Translations under genes and position numbers: made by a program
NCBI GenBank assembly: GCA_013153205.1
Contig: JAADEW010000034.1
Span: 1-15,484 of the forward strand
From: Deferribacteres bacterium
Lineage (GTDB): Bacteria; Thermosulfidibacterota; Thermosulfidibacteria; Thermosulfidibacterales; Thermosulfidibacteraceae
DNA: 15,484 bases
Reading direction: 5' to 3'
Notes under the pieces: generated by a model
What the model was told of the DNA's origin: nothing
The model's database searches: none
What the model saw: the letters and a program-made list of their open reading frames with translations, nothing else
In this document: piece by piece, positions 13,839-15,484 of the stretch
Layout of the letters: every line of letters begins with the position of its first letter
Numbering within the stretch: position 1 is the first letter of the stretch

Positions 13839-14944
13839 TAAGGCTTAAAGGGCTTTACATTCACGTTCCCTTTTGCGTTAGAAAGTGTAATTACTGCGGT
13901 TTCTACTCGGTTGACGAGTTTGACGAAGGTGTTCTTAACCGCTTTGTTGAGGCGGTGGTTGCTGAGTTAAGGGAGAGAATCCCCTTTTTGAAGGGGTCTC
14001 CCTACACCCTTTACATAGGCGGGGGGACCCCCACCCTTCTGCCTGCTGAACTGCTGGATAAAATTGTGGACAGCGTGTTCAGCTCTCTGGGAGAGCCCCG
14101 TGAGTTTACCGTTGAAGCCAACCCGAAAACGGTGAGCCTGAAACGGCTTGCAAGACTGCGGGAGATGGGGGTTAGCAGACTCAGTCTGGGGGTGCAGAGC
14201 TTCAATGATAGGCTTCTCAAAGTTCTGGGAAGGGTTCACACATCTTTTGATGCGCGAAGCTGTCTTGAATGGGCTCTTGGTGTTTTTGACAGCGTGAATG
14301 CGGATTTTATATTCGGCATACCGTCTCAAAATCTGGAAGAGCTTGAAGCAGATTTGAGGGAGGTGCTCGGTTTTCCGCTTTCCCACATCTCTTATTACGG
14401 GCTTTCTGTTGAGGAGGGCACCCCTTTTGCCTCCTGGATTGAATCGGGGGTGCTTACTCCCGTTGAGGACGATTTGTGGGCGAAAATGTATGATACGGTG
14501 AGGCTTACCCTGACGGAGGCGGGATACAATCACTATGAGATTTCAAACTATGCCAGATGCGGCTTTTCCTGTCTGCACAACCTGATTTACTGGAGGAGAA
14601 GGGAGTATGTGGGTCTCGGCCCTTCTGCCGTCTCTTTCGTTTCGGGAAGAAGGGAGAAGAACGTGGATTCAGTAAAAGACTACATCTCTTCTTACGAGAG
14701 CGGTGCTTCTTTTGAAAGGGAAGTTGAAGTTATAGACCCGGATAAAGAGTGTGTGGAAGCTGTAATGCTTTCCCTGCGGACCTCAAGGGGAATTAGGGTG
14801 AGCGAGCTGACAGAATGCGGCGGTTTGATGAGGAGGGTGGAGGAGCTTGTGAGTCTCGGCTTTCTTGAGGTGAAAGGGAGCTTTATCAGGTTGAAGGAGG
14901 AGTTCTGGAGCGTATCAAACCGTATAATTGCTGAAATCGTCTGA
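13835..14944 (+). CDS. hemW: Radical-SAM heme chaperone HemW
   Basis: HemN-like radical-SAM protein thought to deliver heme to target proteins, often misnamed coproporphyrinogen III oxidase. The 369-residue product has the [4Fe-4S] motif CVRKCNYCGF (C14, C18, C21), the SAM-binding GGGTP (62-66), EANP (94-97) and GVQSF (119-123), and a HemN-type C-terminal domain (from about 290, EAVMLSLRTSRGI). As is typical of HemW, it lacks the N-terminal extension of true HemN and begins right at the barrel. The GTG start overlaps the crotonase TGA (GTGA) and follows GAGG at 13827-13830. It ends two bases from the convergent cupin gene. Confidence 0.94.
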   Translation: MIRLKGLYIHVPFCVRKCNYCGFYSVDEFDEGVLNRFVEAVVAELRERIPFLKGSPYTLYIGGGTPTLLPAELLDKIVDSVFSSLGEPREFTVEANPKTVSLKRLARLREMGVSRLSLGVQSFNDRLLKVLGRVHTSFDARSCLEWALGVFDSVNADFIFGIPSQNLEELEADLREVLGFPLSHISYYGLSVEEGTPFASWIESGVLTPVEDDLWAKMYDTVRLTLTEAGYNHYEISNYARCGFSCLHNLIYWRRREYVGLGPSAVSFVSGRREKNVDSVKDYISSYESGASFEREVEVIDPDKECVEAVMLSLRTSRGIRVSELTECGGLMRRVEELVSLGFLEVKGSFIRLKEEFWSVSNRIIAEIV

Positions 14945-14949
14945 TTTTA
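14932..14949. other. Small AU-rich hairpin spanning two convergent stop codons
   Basis: TGAAATC (14932-14938) pairs with GATTTTA (14943-14949) over seven pairs (one G-U) around a GTCT loop. It covers both the hemW TGA and the cupin TAA. The stem is weak and no U-run follows, so a terminator role is only a guess. Confidence 0.3.
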
Positions 14950-15285
14950 CAGTATTCTCGTTGGCTTGTCGGGCCTCGGCATTTTTATTACCAGCACCCT
15001 CAGCGTTTCGTTCCCTTCGTTATACCAGCAGTGAGGTATTTTTGCCGGGCTTTCTATGAGGGTGTCTTTCTCAACCTCTTCCCTCTCGTCTCCTATCTCA
15101 ACGATTCCTTTCCCTTCAAGGACGTAAAACACCACATCAACAGGTGTTATGTGTCTTTTGAGCCTTTCTCCCGGCTTCAGGGTTATGTGGACTATCTGGG
15201 CGTGCTCTGAATCGTAGAGCATTCTTGCATCAATTCCGTGGGGATTCTGCTTTACCTCAACGTCCTGCCATTTCACCTTTTTCAT
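14947..15285 (-). CDS. Small single-domain cupin protein
   Basis: A 112-residue one-domain cupin, function unknown. The fold is evident from LKPGERLKRH followed by VVFYVLEGKGIVEIGDE (motif 1) and ESPAKIPHCWYNEGNE (motif 2). Likely metal ligands are H45 and H85. The second His of motif 1 is T47 and the Glu is replaced by D50, so the metal site is reduced and may be weak or different. ATG 15285 is chosen over the in-frame TTG 15300 because AAGGAGG (15291-15297) lies five bases before it and would fall inside the longer version. Its first ten codons overlap the end of the upstream DUF2520 gene in another frame. It converges with hemW. Confidence 0.85.
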   Translation of the reverse strand: MKKVKWQDVEVKQNPHGIDARMLYDSEHAQIVHITLKPGERLKRHITPVDVVFYVLEGKGIVEIGDEREEVEKDTLIESPAKIPHCWYNEGNETLRVLVIKMPRPDKPTRIL

Positions 15286-15484
15286 TTTCTCCTCCTTCAA
15301 ATATTTTTAAGATGGTGTCTTTGTCTATCATTTTAGCGGTCTCTTCCCCTAAAAAAGTGTAGAACCTGAACAGCTCAGGATGTTCTTTTAGAACTTTTAG
15401 GTGAAGCTTTATGGTCTCTTTATCCCCCCTTGCTATGGGTCCTGTAAGGGCGTGGGGGATGCCTTTTTCCCGTATGTTTTTGAG
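15257..15484 (-). CDS. DUF2520 (Rossmann-like) protein, C-terminal part
   Basis: An open minus-strand frame running in from the right edge gives 75 residues ending at TGA 15257-15259. It contains ALTGPIARGDKETIKLHL, the hallmark of the DUF2520 helical C-terminal domain found behind an N-terminal Rossmann domain in proteins resembling F420/NADP oxidoreductases or ketopantoate reductases. The biochemical function of the family is not established. The last ten codons overlap the start of the cupin gene (29 bases), and the cupin ribosome site lies inside it, so the two are translationally linked. The gene is incomplete because the window ends, not because it is broken. Confidence 0.88.
   Translation of the reverse strand, partial: LKNIREKGIPHALTGPIARGDKETIKLHLKVLKEHPELFRFYTFLGEETAKMIDKDTILKIFEGGENEKGEMAGR
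15291..15297 (-). promoter_or_regulatory. Shine-Dalgarno site of the cupin gene
   Basis: AAGGAGG on the minus strand, five bases before ATG 15285, inside the DUF2520 coding sequence. It decides between the two in-frame starts. Confidence 0.8.

Noticed and set aside
1..15484. Mobile elements, CRISPR arrays, tRNA/rRNA genes, toxin-antitoxin or defence genes
   Set aside because: Searched by eye on both strands; coding density is near complete, all genes match housekeeping or metabolic families, and no repeats with regular spacing or transposase motifs were seen.

Overview
The window is a compact, almost fully coding piece of bacterial chromosome (about 190 of 15,484 bases lie outside genes). 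It holds mostly housekeeping genes in tightly overlapping operons. I see no insertion sequence, phage gene, CRISPR array, tRNA or rRNA. Arginine AGG/AGA and isoleucine ATA codons are heavily used, several starts are GTG or TTG, and Shine-Dalgarno sequences are strong. With a very large NAD-type glutamate dehydrogenase, QueH, a free-standing DUF2520 protein and a small HTH regulator that recalls a 'near-KaiC' family, this suggests a deep-branching, possibly thermophilic, Gram-negative bacterium. The phylum cannot be fixed from the sequence alone.

Left arm, plus strand (1-7651): the C-terminal part of the large NAD-glutamate dehydrogenase, a THUMP-type RNA guanine-N2 methyltransferase, yebC, ruvC, ruvA, ruvB and queH. 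Neighbours overlap (ATGA junctions at yebC/ruvC and ruvA/ruvB, a 16-base overlap at ruvC/ruvA) or are 0-11 bases apart. Functions are amino-acid catabolism, rRNA/tRNA modification, translation through difficult codons, Holliday-junction processing and queuosine synthesis. A strong terminator-like hairpin sits inside the start of the methyltransferase gene and may uncouple it from glutamate dehydrogenase transcription.

Middle, minus strand (7653-10479): a bifunctional mannose-1-phosphate guanylyltransferase/mannose-6-phosphate isomerase, the ribosomal protein L11 methyltransferase prmA, and a small HTH protein, probably one operon read leftwards. It meets queH tail to tail with one base between the stop codons.

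Right arm, plus strand (10538-14944): a metal-dependent amidohydrolase transcribed divergently from the GDP-mannose gene, then a separate three-gene coupled unit. That unit is a PAS-GGDEF-EAL cyclic-di-GMP protein with a degenerate GGDEF and an intact EAL site, a crotonase lacking both hydratase glutamates, and the radical-SAM heme chaperone hemW. The last two start on TTG and GTG codons that overlap the previous stop.

Right end, minus strand: a small single-domain cupin, overlapped at its start by the tail of a DUF2520 protein that runs off the window.

The most interesting points are two unusually long perfect or near-perfect inverted repeats inside coding sequence (3240-3271 and 7543-7579), the degenerate GGDEF/intact EAL protein, the active-site-divergent crotonase, and a 9-bp inverted repeat that brackets the promoter of the c-di-GMP gene. 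No clearly new multi-gene system is visible.
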